This document shows positions 12,005 to 23,923 of a DNA stretch of 64,000 nucleotides, piece after piece. The first letter of the stretch is position 1; the number at the start of each line of letters is the position of its first letter. Source of the DNA: Physcia stellaris (Eukaryota; Ascomycota; Lecanoromycetes; Caliciales; Physciaceae); assembly GCA_018902385.1 (NCBI GenBank), contig JABSSW010000010.1, positions 124,001 to 188,000 on the forward strand, read 5' to 3'. The position numbers and the translations under genes are program-made. Under the pieces are notes generated by a model. That model saw nothing but the letters and a program-made list of their open reading frames with translations, was not told the DNA's origin and did not search any database.

Positions 12005-13748
12005 ATGCCATCCCTCATAGAACAAATCATGCAGTCTCCGGACGTGCAGACCAGCAAGACACCTGCAAAGACAATCCTTAAAGAGACGACCACTGATACA
12101 TCATCTCTTACGAACGGCAATCACATCAACGGCAACAGTGACACGGACAGTGAGACTTCCACCCAGGTTGAAGACCAAATCAATGGCGGAGGTCTTGCCC
12201 TTGACAAATACCCTGTTGACAACGAGGGTCTATTCAACGGCCTTGCATCCGTGAAAGACGAAGGTCTATTCAATGGCCATGCTCCAGTAAGCAGCAACGG
12301 TGTCGTCAACGCTCAAACTCCAGTAAACGACAACGGCTCAGACTACTGGTGGCGGACCAGTGGGACCGATCTCTCCAGGATGCTTCAAGAGGCCGACTGC
12401 CCGGAAGAAGCACAACGTCAGTTCCTGGACTTTTACCGAGAGACTCTCTGCCCACTTCTAGGAGGCAGGCCCGAGAAAGACTCCCTTCCCGCCGCGGTGG
12501 GCTGGGATGGCAACCCTTTCGAGTACAGTTTCGAGTTCAAGGGTTCAACCAAGAACCCAGGTGTTCGGTTCGTGCTTGATCTCAGCGAGCTCCGTCCAGC
12601 AGATAAGGAGTACCCTTTAAGTATAGCCAACTCGGAAAACGTATTGCAAACGCTTGCGAAGCGAAGTCCAATGTTCGATGATACCTGGGTATGCATATTT
12701 TTCCAATCTTAACCACTTCTGCTCCCCATCTTCGTCGTCGTATCTCCCTCGATAGCCAACAGACACTAATCTATTTTCTTACCGACAGCATCGTGCTCTA
12801 GAACGGTGGTTCGTCTACTCCAACAGCTCCTCAAGAAAACAGCAAGCCCTCGTCCGTCAAGTAGGATACCAGACGCCCACAATCTTAGGATTCGACATCA
12901 ACGCCAAATTACTGAAACTAGCTCCTGGCATGCTTCCCGTCATGGCGAAAAGCTACTTTCCTCCTTGCTTCGTAGCGGCAGATAGAGGTTTCGGCCGTTT
13001 CCAAGCACTCAGCTTGGGCATCCGCCAAATGCCCGACATTGGCTCCCACCCAAACATCCTCCTAGCCCTCAAGACTATCGAAGATTTCGTCCAGGACAAT
13101 CCCAAGTACGAGGAGTGCGGCCGAGGCATGGCGACCGACTTCGTCAAGCCAGGCTTGGCTCGCCTTAAGGTTTACATGCGCTACTGGGGCAACTCCTTCG
13201 AGGAGATGTGGGATTACTACACCCTCGGCGGCCGAATCCCGGATCTGGACGACGACAAGGAGAAACTTCGAGACTTGATCAATATGGCGAGAGGTCGCGA
13301 CTACCCAGTTAATAAGCTAAGGGCTGAGACCCCGGATGAACAGCGGCGACGCAGAATGTTCGGCTCGAAACCTACATCCATGTACTTCTCGCTCTCGCCG
13401 GACAAACCATATCCCATCCCAAAGCTCTACTTCTACCCTGCTTTCCAAGCACCTAACGATGAGGCTATTGCTCAGGGATTGGATGCCTGGTTGAGGAAGT
13501 ATGAGTGGTATGATGGAGGCAAGACGGTGGAGGAGAGAACGAAGAATGTCTTGTAAGTTATTAGTTATGCTCCTTGATTTTGTTGAGATTGTTGCTGACC
13601 ACGGCGTTATAGTACATACCGAAGACTAGACGAGAAGCCTGGCATCTTCACCTTCATTGGTATCGGAAGAAAAGAAGACTCTAACACGGGCGGTCTTAGT
13701 CTGCAGGTCTATGTCACTCCCGAGCTGTATGAATCGCCGCGCCATTAG
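12005..13748 (+). CDS. DMATS-type aromatic prenyltransferase
   Basis: Three exons (12005-12688, 12789-13552, 13613-13748) with GT-AG introns in matching phase give 527 residues. From about residue 115 the protein follows the DMATS/ABBA fold family: DYWWRTSGTDLSRML at the start, GWDGNPFEYSFEF with the conserved glutamate that binds or deprotonates the aromatic substrate, KSYFPP and RLKVYMRYW with basic and tyrosine residues lining the diphosphate pocket, the FEEMWDYYTLGGRIP block, and a last exon ending in LQVYVTPEL. These soluble enzymes move a prenyl group from DMAPP or a longer diphosphate to an aromatic ring. The first 115 residues are an unusual low-complexity extension with repeated NG and EGLFNG units, so the protein is longer than the usual 400-470. 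Context suggests it prenylates the polyketide; the acceptor and chain length are not known. Confidence 0.9.
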
Positions 13749-14382
13749 GGGCATACTTGATGAACTCATGTCTCTGGTAATCTGTGTGTAATTAGACTTG
13801 GGGCTGTGCGGGCTGGGCCTTGGCTACTGTAGAGTTAGAATGCATCGTCGGAATGGGTAAAGATCGTGGATTATGGCTGCAGACTATTTTCCAAGACGTT
13901 CATGAGGCGCGTATGCCCTATACCAGTTATATTAGCTTTCTTTGCACCTAGAAGAGTTTACGGAAGAGGGTAAATTAAGCAGACTCACCAATATTGACGA
14001 GCAGTGAGCCTTTCGTTTCGCGGTCTGAACCAAGACCTGGACTTATGCATCCCTGTTTTCTTGGTGCCGAACGCAGTATGCTTCGCTTGAAAGACCCTGT
14101 CGTAATCGTATCGACAGTCTGTACAGCTATGTCTAGTAAAACTGCAAACCCGCGGGATCTTTTCTATTCTACTCAACATATTGAAGTCATGCCGTACATT
14201 AAGATCAAGACCGATGAGGCCCGTTTCTAAACCACAAGTAAATCGCAGCTAATGTCTATTGCTTACAATTGCGTAATGAATCGATCATCAACCCTCTAGC
14301 CTCGATCTATGAGGTACCTCGCGTCTGATGCAAAACATTGTGGCAAGAAACATTCTCACAAGCAAGAAGCCTTAGGCTCGCA
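13749..14382. other. Intergenic, tail to tail
   Basis: A convergent gap between the prenyltransferase and the methyltransferase. It holds short overlapping open frames only, and I see no gene or repeat. Confidence 0.6.
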
Positions 14383-15907
14383 TCACTCCAACTCAGCCTC
14401 GATGACTCTTTGTACAGCCAGTGGTGAAGTCCAGATATTGAGTACCTTATAGCCCGCAGACTTCAACAGCGCTTTCCACTGGACTTCGCTTCGCTCTACA
14501 CCAGCCACCATAACCATCATGGTGAGATCATAGGCCGTGGTATGCGGATGAGCCAGGGCCTCGGGTGCGATGTGGTCGTGGATCAGAAGCTTGCTGTAGC
14601 CTGGCTTCATTGCCTCTTTCTGCATCTCTAGGATCTTGCGAGCAGGCTCGTCGGACCAGTCGTGGAGGACACCGTGCATGTAGTAGGCACGTGCTCCTAT
14701 ATTGGTATATTTTAGCAACCTTTCAATCAAGTCATTACTGTCAAGGTAAGGTCCTACCTTTGATCGGCTGCGGTGTGAAGAAGTCATAGCCGATCTTATT
14801 CACAGGATCTGGACACTTGGAGTGCTTCACAACCTCCGGTCTATCCTGTAAATACAGGCGCGAAGCTGCTTCCGGGTATACTTGGCGAATCTTCTCCATG
14901 TCGTGACCAATGCTGCCTCCCACGTCGACCACGAATGGGGTATCGGTCTCGGCCGCTGAGTCCATAAGGTTTTTGTGGGGGTAGATATCTGGCCATCCGG
15001 CCTGGTTTGCCATCACACCGCCCATGACCTGATTGAAGGACTCACCCTCGACAGGGTGAGACACGTAGTATTGGAACATATCTTCCCTGCAGCCTTTTGC
15101 GTATTGGAATACGCCGTTTGCAGGATCAAGGGGATTCTTGTAGCCGTTTTGGGCGAGGTAAAGGGGCATCTTGAAGAAGCATGGAATTGTTGCGTCGTAG
15201 CTAAGGCTGTCAGTAATTGGCAAATCTCTTTTTGACAAAGACATACAGATGATTGATCCACTCTCCGAAGACTGGCTGCGTGAAAGATGTACTTAATTTA
15301 GTCGGCTTAAAAATCCCTATCGAAGTCTCTTGCAGCACATGGTTCGCTGCTAAATGGCGAAGTATGCGAGCTATCCATGATGTACCGGTTAGTTACTGAC
15401 CTCGTCGTTTTCCGTTCGGGAATACTGACAAAAGAGGTCGAGGTCGCAGGACACCATTTCAGCCAGTTGCTCTCTCGTCATCTCGCCATCACCACGTTCA
15501 TGCCATCTATCAAATAATTTGAGATCTTTCGCAACTTTCAGGGACGCCCCGAGAGCGGGCTAATGTAGGATTTAGCTCGATTTTCGGATTAACTCTAGAG
15601 TTGAAGTAATTACCTGTCCCATGACAAGTCTCAATACAAAATCCCACGGTGTTTCCAGCCGAGATATGAGAGCATATGCTGCAGTCAAGGCTTGAATTCT
15701 TTCGCCATCATTTTCAAAGGCGTCGGCGTTGATTCCATCAAGTGTCTTAGTGACGTCTTCGGCCCTTTGACCATTGATACCACTGGGTGTCTCCGTGACT
15801 CTTTCGGGCTTGTGAATGTCGATTCCATTGGGTATTTGCGGGACCTCTTCAGTTTTGTGGCCGTTCACACCATTCGTCTCCGCAATACCGTTCGTTAAGG
15901 TTGCCAT
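14383..15907 (-). CDS. SAM-dependent O-methyltransferase
   Basis: Five exons (15907-15614, 15559-15430, 15370-15247, 15200-14758, 14696-14383) fit in phase and give 434 residues. A winged-helix-like N domain (LFSRILRHLAANHV) is followed by the SAM-binding loop DVGGSIGHD (about 270), the LYLQDRPEVV segment and the HDWSDE motif, whose histidine is the usual catalytic base of plant and fungal COMT-type enzymes. It should methylate a hydroxyl on the cluster's aromatic product. The ATG at 15905-15907 follows from a GTG-led frame with no earlier ATG. The first 75 residues are low complexity, with three diverged 15-residue repeats (VPQIPNGIDIHKPER, VTETPSGINGQRAED, VTKTLDGINADAFEN). It shares a 408-bp promoter with the next P450. 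Confidence 0.9.
15692..15835 (-). repeat. Coding minisatellite, three diverged 45-bp units
   Basis: The methyltransferase N-terminal region encodes three consecutive 15-residue units of the pattern V-x-x-x-P/L-x-G-I-x. Divergence is high at both protein and DNA level, so the duplication is old. It lies outside the catalytic fold. Confidence 0.55.
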
Positions 15908-16315
15908 TGCTTCTAGTTCCACACTCTTCTAAAAAATATGCTGATTGTTCAGGATTACTGTTTTTTTGTCCTGTGATGATGTCTAGGTACATGACATTCA
16001 AGACATGTGAAGATGGATTTGCACCGAATGGGCTAGTTTGTTGTTGGAGGTAGCCCAAGTATTGTGTCTGACCCCGAGTATGCAAGGTACTGCCGCACCG
16101 TGTAAGCCAATTCAACCAATGAAAGACCGCGATTAGTAAGTTTTGGAGTTGCGCATTGGGTAACGTGTTTGACTTGGTTTTTGCAGCTTTGAAGGGACGA
16201 TCATGGCTGTAAGTCTCGAATTTGCGTGTCGCACTCATTGGTACTGGTAATTGTGGACCTCTCCAGCAATTAATGCACCGAAGCAATACTCCCCCTATCC
16301 GCTTCGTTCGACAAG
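15908..16315. promoter_or_regulatory. Divergent promoter, methyltransferase / P450
   Basis: A 408-bp gap between two outward-facing cluster genes, short enough to serve both. No convincing TATA box or palindromic activator site was picked out. Confidence 0.45.
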
Positions 16316-17821
16316 ATGATCACTTCAATACCTGTTCTGGCAGCTCTGGTTCTAATTCCTATTGTATATCGAGTGCGCTTTCATCCCCTTAGTCATGTTC
16401 CAGGCCCAATCTTCGCTAAGGTCAGCTCATTGTTCCTACACATCATATGCTACCTCGGAATAGAGGGTCGCGTATTGCGATACTACCACCAGAGATATCA
16501 GACGAAAGTACTTCGAGTTGCACCGAACTCTGTCTCCGTCTCCGACAACGAAGCCATCCGCGACATCTATATTGCGGATGGTGGGTTTATAAAAGATGAC
16601 CGCTACCGAAATTTCAATCTTGGGCCTATTGAGACCATCTTCTCTACCAGAGACACACCCTACAGAGATGTGCGCGCTAAAGCAGTGGCTCCTCTCTTCT
16701 CACCAGCACAGTTACGGGCGGAGAGTGGGTCCGGTGGGAGTATTGGAAAAGCCGTGGCCAAATTCAAGGATGATCTCTGCGAATTCAAAGAGGCCAACAT
16801 CAAGACAGATATTCTGGATCTCTCCGCAAGACTTTCCATTGACGTCGTAACGGGCTACTTGCTTGGACGGCGATACGGTGGACTGGACGAGAATAAGCAC
16901 CTCACCTTGGAGGAGCGGCAACATCACGATGCCAAACTTAGTGCCAATCCATTTATCTTTGCTATTGTGGCATTTGCTCGTTTCTCGCTGTTACCAAACA
17001 CAATCTTTCGCTTCGTGTACTCCATGTCTCAGAGGCTAAGCAAGAACGAAAAAGTCATCGACTCTTTCATCAAGCTTGATCAATTTGCCGAAAAGGTAAT
17101 GAGGAGTACAGAGACAGCCAGCAAGCCGCATTACTATCACGAGCGCCTTGTCCAGGCAGGCGTCTCACCTATCGAGGCTTCAGCGCAAAGTAAGGCCATC
17201 ATTTTTGCCGGCGCAGACTCCACCGCTGTCATGCTATCCACGATACTCTTCCATCTCGTCCAGAATGTATCTGCCCGTACGCGACTGCTAAGTGAGCTCC
17301 GTTCAGCCAAGCAACAAGATAATGGACTTCCATTCCTACGCGCCGTCGTCAAGGAAGGCCTACGCCTGGGTATGGCAAACCCTACACGGCTGACGCGCGT
17401 CGTGCCTACCTCAGGCTCGGGGCTGCGCGTTGGCGACATAGTGATTCCACCTGGCTCTGTCGTAGGTTGTGCTGCCTACACCCTTCACCATGACCCGGAA
17501 GTATTTCCAGAACCCTTTCTTTTCCGGCCGGAGAGATGGCTGGATGATGGAAGAAATGATGGGCTCCGACGGTCGGGCATGGAAAGATCTTTAATGCCTT
17601 TCGGAGCGGGCTTGAGGGCTTGCATCGGTAAGAACCTAGCCATGCAGCAGCTACACGAGGCCGTCATAGCTGTCGTAGAAAGTGAAGTGCTAGAAGGAGC
17701 TCGAACTTGCCAAGAGAAGATCGAAGTGATTGAGTGGTTCAATGGTGACATCAAGGGTCATCACATCGACATTGAATGGCAGCCAAGATCGGCAGATGGA
17801 AAATCGTTGACTCATCATTGA
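16316..17821 (+). CDS. Cytochrome P450 (first), intronless
   Basis: A single 501-residue frame. It has a hydrophobic N-terminal anchor (PVLAALVLIPIVYRV) then the proline-rich hinge HVPGP. The I-helix oxygen-binding motif is AGADST (about 300), the K-helix ExxR is EGLR (in VVKEGLRLG), and the heme loop is FGAGLRACIG with its cysteine ligand near 437. All P450 signatures are present and the length is normal, so it should be an active ER-bound monooxygenase. Its substrate is inferred from context as an intermediate of the polyketide-terpenoid pathway. Unlike the two other P450 genes here, it has no introns. Confidence 0.93.
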   Translation: MITSIPVLAALVLIPIVYRVRFHPLSHVPGPIFAKVSSLFLHIICYLGIEGRVLRYYHQRYQTKVLRVAPNSVSVSDNEAIRDIYIADGGFIKDDRYRNFNLGPIETIFSTRDTPYRDVRAKAVAPLFSPAQLRAESGSGGSIGKAVAKFKDDLCEFKEANIKTDILDLSARLSIDVVTGYLLGRRYGGLDENKHLTLEERQHHDAKLSANPFIFAIVAFARFSLLPNTIFRFVYSMSQRLSKNEKVIDSFIKLDQFAEKVMRSTETASKPHYYHERLVQAGVSPIEASAQSKAIIFAGADSTAVMLSTILFHLVQNVSARTRLLSELRSAKQQDNGLPFLRAVVKEGLRLGMANPTRLTRVVPTSGSGLRVGDIVIPPGSVVGCAAYTLHHDPEVFPEPFLFRPERWLDDGRNDGLRRSGMERSLMPFGAGLRACIGKNLAMQQLHEAVIAVVESEVLEGARTCQEKIEVIEWFNGDIKGHHIDIEWQPRSADGKSLTHH

Positions 17822-19629
17822 GATCACAATCCACCAACATAGCTATTCATCGGCTCGAGAAGTGTGTGTCGAACAGTAGAGCACACCCGATGCGATACGT
17901 AATTCATTCTGCCAATAGCACATCCGAACAGGGCCAGTGGTGGATGCGAGCAGCGACAAGAATAGGCTCTGATGACCTTAGATTTCTATCTCTGGTAGCT
18001 TGCAATATAAAGGTTTTCTCTAGATATAATCATAGGTAATACCGAAGTGTCATCGCAGAAGACTAAAGCCACGAGATGTACAAATGCTGACCCATTTGCG
18101 GTATAGTTCTCCGGTGATTCAAATCTAGAGTGGCTTCAGGGCATACATCCGGGCACTCTCCCGAACCTTCGTATGCTGATCTCTTGGCGAGAAGTGTAAG
18201 CGCCATCGGAATCTAGAGTGTGCCTTGTGTATCCCCAGGAATAGGAGGTCCGAGATCGGGTGGAATGGCACGTTAGTGGATGAGTTCGGGGGGGGAAGCA
18301 GAGCGAAGGGATCAGATACTTCTACTTGGTGCCGTTCCTGGGGTGGTCAAAGCGCCTATCCCACGCTGACTAAGCCACCACCATCACCAACTTTTCGACG
18401 AACAGTAGCGCTAATAATAATGAGCAGCCATCAGACAAACCTAGCATGGCCACGCGATACCTGCACGCCTAATGCCCTTAGATCTTCAGCTGTGCATGAC
18501 GCCCACGTTCCCCCCTGCGTCTGCCCCGAATTACCGGACTGCGCAGATTGTCCGTGAGCTCCAGTACCTTCTCAACAACACCCCCAAAAAAAGCACATAA
18601 GCACTTCAAATGGCCCCTGCTCAGCCTCTAGGGATTTGCCGAGCTTCCATAGATATGCCTAGCGTCTACTAGCTACCTAAGTTGAGGCAGGGACATCACG
18701 TAGCAATCCCCCTGCTTGTCTTCATTACATGGGGCCATTCTTGACGTCCCGAAAAAGTACTAGCCACATAACCCGCCGGATTGGTATATTCCTCGCTTGA
18801 GCATGCACTTCATCGCGTGGCAAAGGAATTGTCCGGGCTAGCTGCATAGAACGAAACACGATCCATCTAATCTTGTCTCAGGCACCGCTGATTTGTCCTC
18901 CTTGGCTTTCCCCGTGCGATAGTCACATTTCTCGGAGACTTTTGATATGGGCCTGTGCTGGATACTACGGCATTTCCCTAAACGACTATCGTAATGTCAA
19001 TAGTTCGATGACCTGTTCATTCAATCTCCTGTCAGCCCCCAGAGCTGAACGTGGCTGGCACACCGCGGCGTCCGGTTACGATGGGCTATATCACAACTGA
19101 GCAAAATAGGCGAAACGATCGCCCAACTCATCAATCCCTTACGGCTCAGCTCCAACATTCTAACATTTTGGTCTTCCCTCGTGCAACCCTCAATGACTCC
19201 AAGGCTCCAACTAATACGATAGTGTTCCTTTTCCGTGCCGTCCTCATCTCACTATTGGTGGCGCCCTGCCATCTGGCCCTACTGGAGTGGCGACTAACAC
19301 GCTGATGAGCTATGTTTCCGTTCTTGTCCAGACTAGTCTCAGACACAAAGGACCTGACGATGCTGCCTCCAGCCCTCCTTCGTCTCGAATCCTGACTCAC
19401 CGTCGACACCGAGTAGTCCACAGCAGGTCATGAATCAAATTCGCCTCGATCTAGGCTTAGCCTTCTAGAAGAGATGAGACTTCTTAGTAGATGGCTTTCA
19501 GATAAGAGGGAGGCATGTCCAGATGTTTGGCTTGTGAATCTACCTGGTTGTGAATCTCACCTCTTGTGACCTGTGAACCTCACCCCTCGTCTCTCCTTCA
19601 AGCACATCTCAAGAAAGGTAGTAGCAATC
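17822..19629. other. Intergenic, no supported gene
   Basis: An 1.8-kb gap between the first P450 and the GMC gene. Frames at 18225-18557, 18873-19100 and 19051-19421 lack splice structure and family motifs. I see no repeat or mobile element. Confidence 0.5.
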
Positions 19630-21739
19630 ATGTATTCTTCTAATCTTATCTCGTCACTCCTTGCTATTGGTATTTCCTTTAACTATAATATCCTATCTGC
19701 ATCTGCGGCTGCTGTTCCGGCTTGCCCGCATCCGGAGCTTGGGCAGAAGTTCGACTATGTAATCGTGGGGGAGGTACTGCTGGCCTTGTGCTGGCCAATC
19801 GACTCACCGAGCAGTCTGGTACCACTGTGGCCGTCATCGAGGCGGGAACGTTCATCGAGGATGTCTATGGGAACAAGAGTCAGGTTCCAGGATTCGCAAG
19901 CTTTTTCAATACGCCAGCAGGGTTTGACGCCGAATGGGGCTTCAATACCTCCTCGCAGACTGTAAGCTATCCATCATCTCGTGAGGAGATCAGGCTGACC
20001 GAGATTTGACAGGCTCTGAATGGCAATACGTTCCCTTACTATCGAGCCAAAGCTGTATGTATATCCTGAAGTGCTTGTAAATATCTTCAGCTAAATGTGC
20101 ATCTAGCTGGGTGGTTGCAGCACCATCAATTATATGGCGTACTCACAGACGTCTAAGGGCGCCCACAAGCGATGGGCCAACATGGTTGGCGATAATTCGT
20201 ACTCTTATGAAAACATGTTGAAGTACTACCAAAAGACGATGCATTTCACACCCCCAGACAATCAATCCAGATTTCCCAACGCGACCACTCAATACAACCC
20301 AGCCGATACGACAACTGCCGGACGACTGGATGTCACTTACGCGTCATACGCTCAAGCCTTCAGTACCTGGGTCGCAAAGGGTCTAACAGCTGTTGGGTTC
20401 CCGAAAGTAGACGCATTCATCAATGGTAATCTCATGGGCCAATCCTGGCAGCTCAACACCATCACCCAATCCAACGGTCACCGCTCCGACTCCGAGACCG
20501 CATACCTGCACCCCTTCCTGGGCCGCAAGAATCTCAAAATCTTCGACAAAACCTTCGCCCAACGCATCATCTTCAACAAGAACCAAGTAGCCACCGGCGT
20601 TCAAGTCTCAGGCGCAGGCTCCACCTGCACCATCAACGCCAAGAAAGAAGTCATCATCTCGGCCGGCGTCTTCCAATCGCCTCAACTGCTCCAAGTATCA
20701 GGCGTGGGCCCCAAAGCCCTGCTGCAGAAATACAACATCCCCGTCATCGCAGACCGACCAGGCGTAGGCCAAAACATGAACGACCACATCACCGTCCCCC
20801 TCTCCTACCACGTAAACGTGATAACCTCCTCGGAGCGCAAAAAGCCCGCCTACGAAGCCGCCCAAGTCGAGCTCTGGAACACCAAAGGCAAAGGCTTCCT
20901 CTCCAGCGCAGGCGGCGACTACCTCGGCCTGGAGAAAATCCCGCAAGCGCTCCGCAGCAACTTCTCCGCCGATACAAACAAATACCTCTCCTCGCTGCCC
21001 GCCGACTGGCCCGAGATCATCATCGGCGTCTTCCCCAACGGCCTCGACGACAGAGCGCAGCCCGTCCCAGGCCCCAACTACGCCACTCTGCTCGCGACGC
21101 TCAACTCGCCCGCGTCCCGCGGCAGCGTGACCATCACCTCGCCCAACATGGCGGACGCGCCGCTCATCGATCCGAACCTGTTCTCCGCGCAGGCGGACAA
21201 GGACGTCATGCTGGCGGCGTTCAAGCGCGCGCGGCAGGTGCTCGGCACGCGGGCGATGGCGCCGGTGCTTATCGGGGACGAAATGATCCCCGGGCCGAAG
21301 GTGCAGACCGATGAGCAGATCCTGGGGTATCTGCGCGCGAGTTTGAATCCGCTGTTTCATGCTTTTGCGACGAATAAGATGGGCAAGGCGAGTGATCCGT
21401 TGGCGGTGGTGGATAGCCATGGGAAGGTTATTGGGGTTAAGAATCGTGAGTTCCTTCCCCTTCCCCCACCCTGCCCACCTTTTCGAGGAAAGAGAAATAA
21501 ATAGATATACGAAATTCAAGAATAAAAGAATTCCGCTAACAATCCCTCCCAGTGCGAGTAATCGACTGCTCAAGCTTCCCCTTCCTACCACCAGGCCCAG
21601 CGCCACAGATCCAAGTTTGTGAGTTCCTCTTCCCCCTTCTTTCCCCCAAACTCCACCATTACCCTACAACCATACTAACAAAGCAATAGATACCCTCGCC
21701 GAGAAGCTGGCGGATGACATCAAAGGTACTGGCTACTAG
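19630..21739 (+). CDS. GMC-family FAD oxidoreductase, one base short in exon 1
   Basis: Five exons (19630-19961, 20013-20054, 20107-21445, 21553-21618, 21690-21739) encode about 609 residues. A signal peptide is followed by FDYVIVG and, one frame over, GGTAGLVLANRL, the FAD-binding glycine motif. Further on are LGGCSTINYM, GVFQSPQLLQVSGVGP and the C-terminal active-site region HAFATNKMG with VIDCSSFPFLPPG. The family oxidises alcohols or aldehydes with FAD. Exon 1 is 332 nt and its phase closes only at 333: a G run near 19768 has five G where six would give GGGTAG. This is either a sequencing undercall or a true frameshift in the most conserved motif. Being secreted or vacuolar, it may act late in the pathway. 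Confidence 0.85.
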
Positions 21740-22416
21740 CGAGAAACTGCAACCCTCACTGGAAAAGCGAACCTAGTTGACGTTTTCGTGTCTCATAGCA
21801 TGTAAAAAGTAGCCTGGGAGGCTTGTTTTCCTTTTTCTCCTATTTTTCCCTTTGGGCTTTGAAGGGAAATTTCGGTCTGTAACTGTGATCGTTTTGCATA
21901 AAGGGGTGATGTTCTGGCTGGTTGGAGTATGGGCACGCTGGTGTGTGAAACAGGATCGGCGAGGCTTTGTGGGATAGTAATACTTGAGTCAAATTGATTA
22001 AGGTCTTTTTCTGATTTTTTCCTTCCAAACTTCTGGCGATGTGAGTGTGATTCCCAGTTGCTGTAGACGTCAATTGTGAGAGAGTCCGCCTGCATGAATT
22101 ATATGTGGGCAAAAAAGAATATACTCTGTCGGGAAAAAGCGTTCCATTTCAGTTACGATAATCGCGCACTGCCTAGCTTTGTAAGACGGTCTTCCGTGGA
22201 TGAAGGATGCACCCACCCCCATATAAGATTCTGCGAAGACTGCCATGGCTTTTCCACATAATCTATATTCTATTCCTCTTTTTTATGATTTCTACATGAT
22301 CTACATTCTATTCCCCAATTTTCCCGACATAAACATGATAGTAGTAGTACACGCAAAGACCGCAATATCCCCCCAACCCCTCCCCCGAATCTCTACCCCA
22401 ATCCGCATCCAATAGT
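21740..22416. other. Intergenic, tail to tail
   Basis: A convergent gap between the GMC gene and the cyclase gene. Overlapping open frames at 21793-22261 look spurious. Confidence 0.55.
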
Positions 22417-23336
22417 CTACTTAATCTTCCTCTTCGACTTCTTGCCATTCTCCAAGCGGAAATACACCATCGGATAAACGAACCCATCCACGACCTCCGC
22501 AGCCGCAAACAGGAAGAGCGTCGTCGGGTACGCGACTCTGGGGTAGCTCTCCGCGTAATGCCAGTACCGCCATCCAAACAGCAGGATCGTGAGGAAGGTC
22601 CCGCTCGCTCGACAGAACCTGTTAACGTCCCCAATCAGCAATTAGTTCTACCGCGAAGTCGACTCCAGAAAAAAAAAGCTGGGGAGAAAAGGGAACATAC
22701 CATATCCCCAACGAATGCCCAGAAGTATTATGTCTAGACATCAACTGCGCAACAGAGGTAATACTAATAAGAAGCTGATCTCCATAGCCAATATAAAAGC
22801 TCGCATTATCGACGCCAAAGGTCTTAATGAACGTCCAGAACAGAACCGTCATGGCCGCGGTACCGCCGAAGACGACCGCGCCCATGTTATTGGCCACCAT
22901 GGGCGCGGCCTTGAATTGCTCGGGGCCGAATTTCCACGTCGTGTAGACGATGCCGATGTCGATGATCAGCCAGGGCACGAATGCGACGGTCTGCGCGGCG
23001 GAGGTTGGGGCCCAGACGCCGAAGAGGAATTCCCAGGCTATGTTTGCCCATCTGTTTCGTTTACATTCTTGATTAGCTTCGCCTCTTAGTCGCGCTTCGC
23101 AGTTTCTTGTTTTTCTTTGGAGGATAATACGTATGGTGGAGGGGAGAAAGAGGGTCTCACAGGCAGAGTAATGGCATCCCATAACTCTTATCGCGAAACG
23201 CTTGCCGCACGTAGAGTACGTATGCGACGGTCCAGAGCCATGAGCTGATCAGGATGAGGCTGTCTTGCACTTGGAGATAGTACACCGGCGGTTGATTGAC
23301 ACGATCGACGGGGCCGAGAGGGAGGTGGTAGGGCAT
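22417..23336 (-). CDS. Pyr4-type membrane terpene cyclase
   Basis: Exons 23336-23161, 23051-22701 and 22618-22417 fit in phase and give 242 residues with about seven membrane segments, the normal size of this family (Pyr4, AusL, TrtI, PaxB type). The two acidic residues known to be needed in Pyr4 (Glu63 and Asp218) have clear equivalents: Glu66 in ANIAWEFLFG and Asp220 in AAEVVDGFVYP. Family role: protonate an epoxide or olefin on a prenyl chain attached to an aromatic or indole core and close one or more rings, inside the ER membrane. The C terminus is a basic KKSKRKIK tail. This gene is the strongest sign that the cluster makes a terpenoid hybrid. It is head to head with the second P450. 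Confidence 0.9.
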
Positions 23337-23923
23337 TTTGGCGGTGATGAAGCAAAGGGTGCGCGATGGGCAGATGAGAGGTAATTGTTACTTCATTGAG
23401 AGCTTCGGGTTTGCGACACAAAGCCGTCACACGAGGACTGAGATTCTCCCATTTTCCCCGAAAATTGGTTCAAAATTCTCCAAGGGATGTGATTGGTCGA
23501 TGCGGAATCGTAGGTCAGCTCGGTTAGAACAATCGTGGTCGTCTTTGCGTTTACTCGGGGTCGGAGAATCTTACTTGGGGTAGACTCTTGTCAAGTTGCA
23601 GCCTTACCCCAGGTACGAGGGAGCCGGATTCCGGTAGTCCATCCTTCGTACTCAAGGTAAGCCATCAGCCACACTCCCATACCCGGCTCCTACATCCTTC
23701 GTATCATCGCACACGTACTTGGCTCCCTGACACCTACACCATCTTTCATCCGATCGTTGTTTTGTAAAATGACCCCCAACGCATCGGTGCAGCCCTAACC
23801 CTTGCTTCTGTCAGCCTCGCCTCAGGAAAGGACAACATTGGCGCCTGCGCCCATTGCGGCCACGTGACTGCGAGAGTTAGAAATCTGAAGCATGATGGAA
23901 TTGACAAAGATCTCGACACGGTC
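23337..23923. promoter_or_regulatory. Divergent promoter, cyclase / P450
   Basis: A 587-bp gap between outward-facing cluster genes. It contains CGGATTCCG (23625-23633), a CGG-N3-CCG inverted pair of the kind bound by dimeric Zn2Cys6 activators. One occurrence alone is weak evidence. Confidence 0.4.

Noticed and set aside
17822-19573. Search for a further tailoring gene in the gap before the GMC gene
   Set aside because: Only short frames on both strands, without exon borders or motifs.
20698-21606. 302-codon minus-strand open frame opposite the GMC oxidoreductase
   Set aside because: It is antisense to conserved GMC sequence. Strong third-position C/G bias there removes stops on the other strand; the translation is Arg/Gly-rich without motifs.
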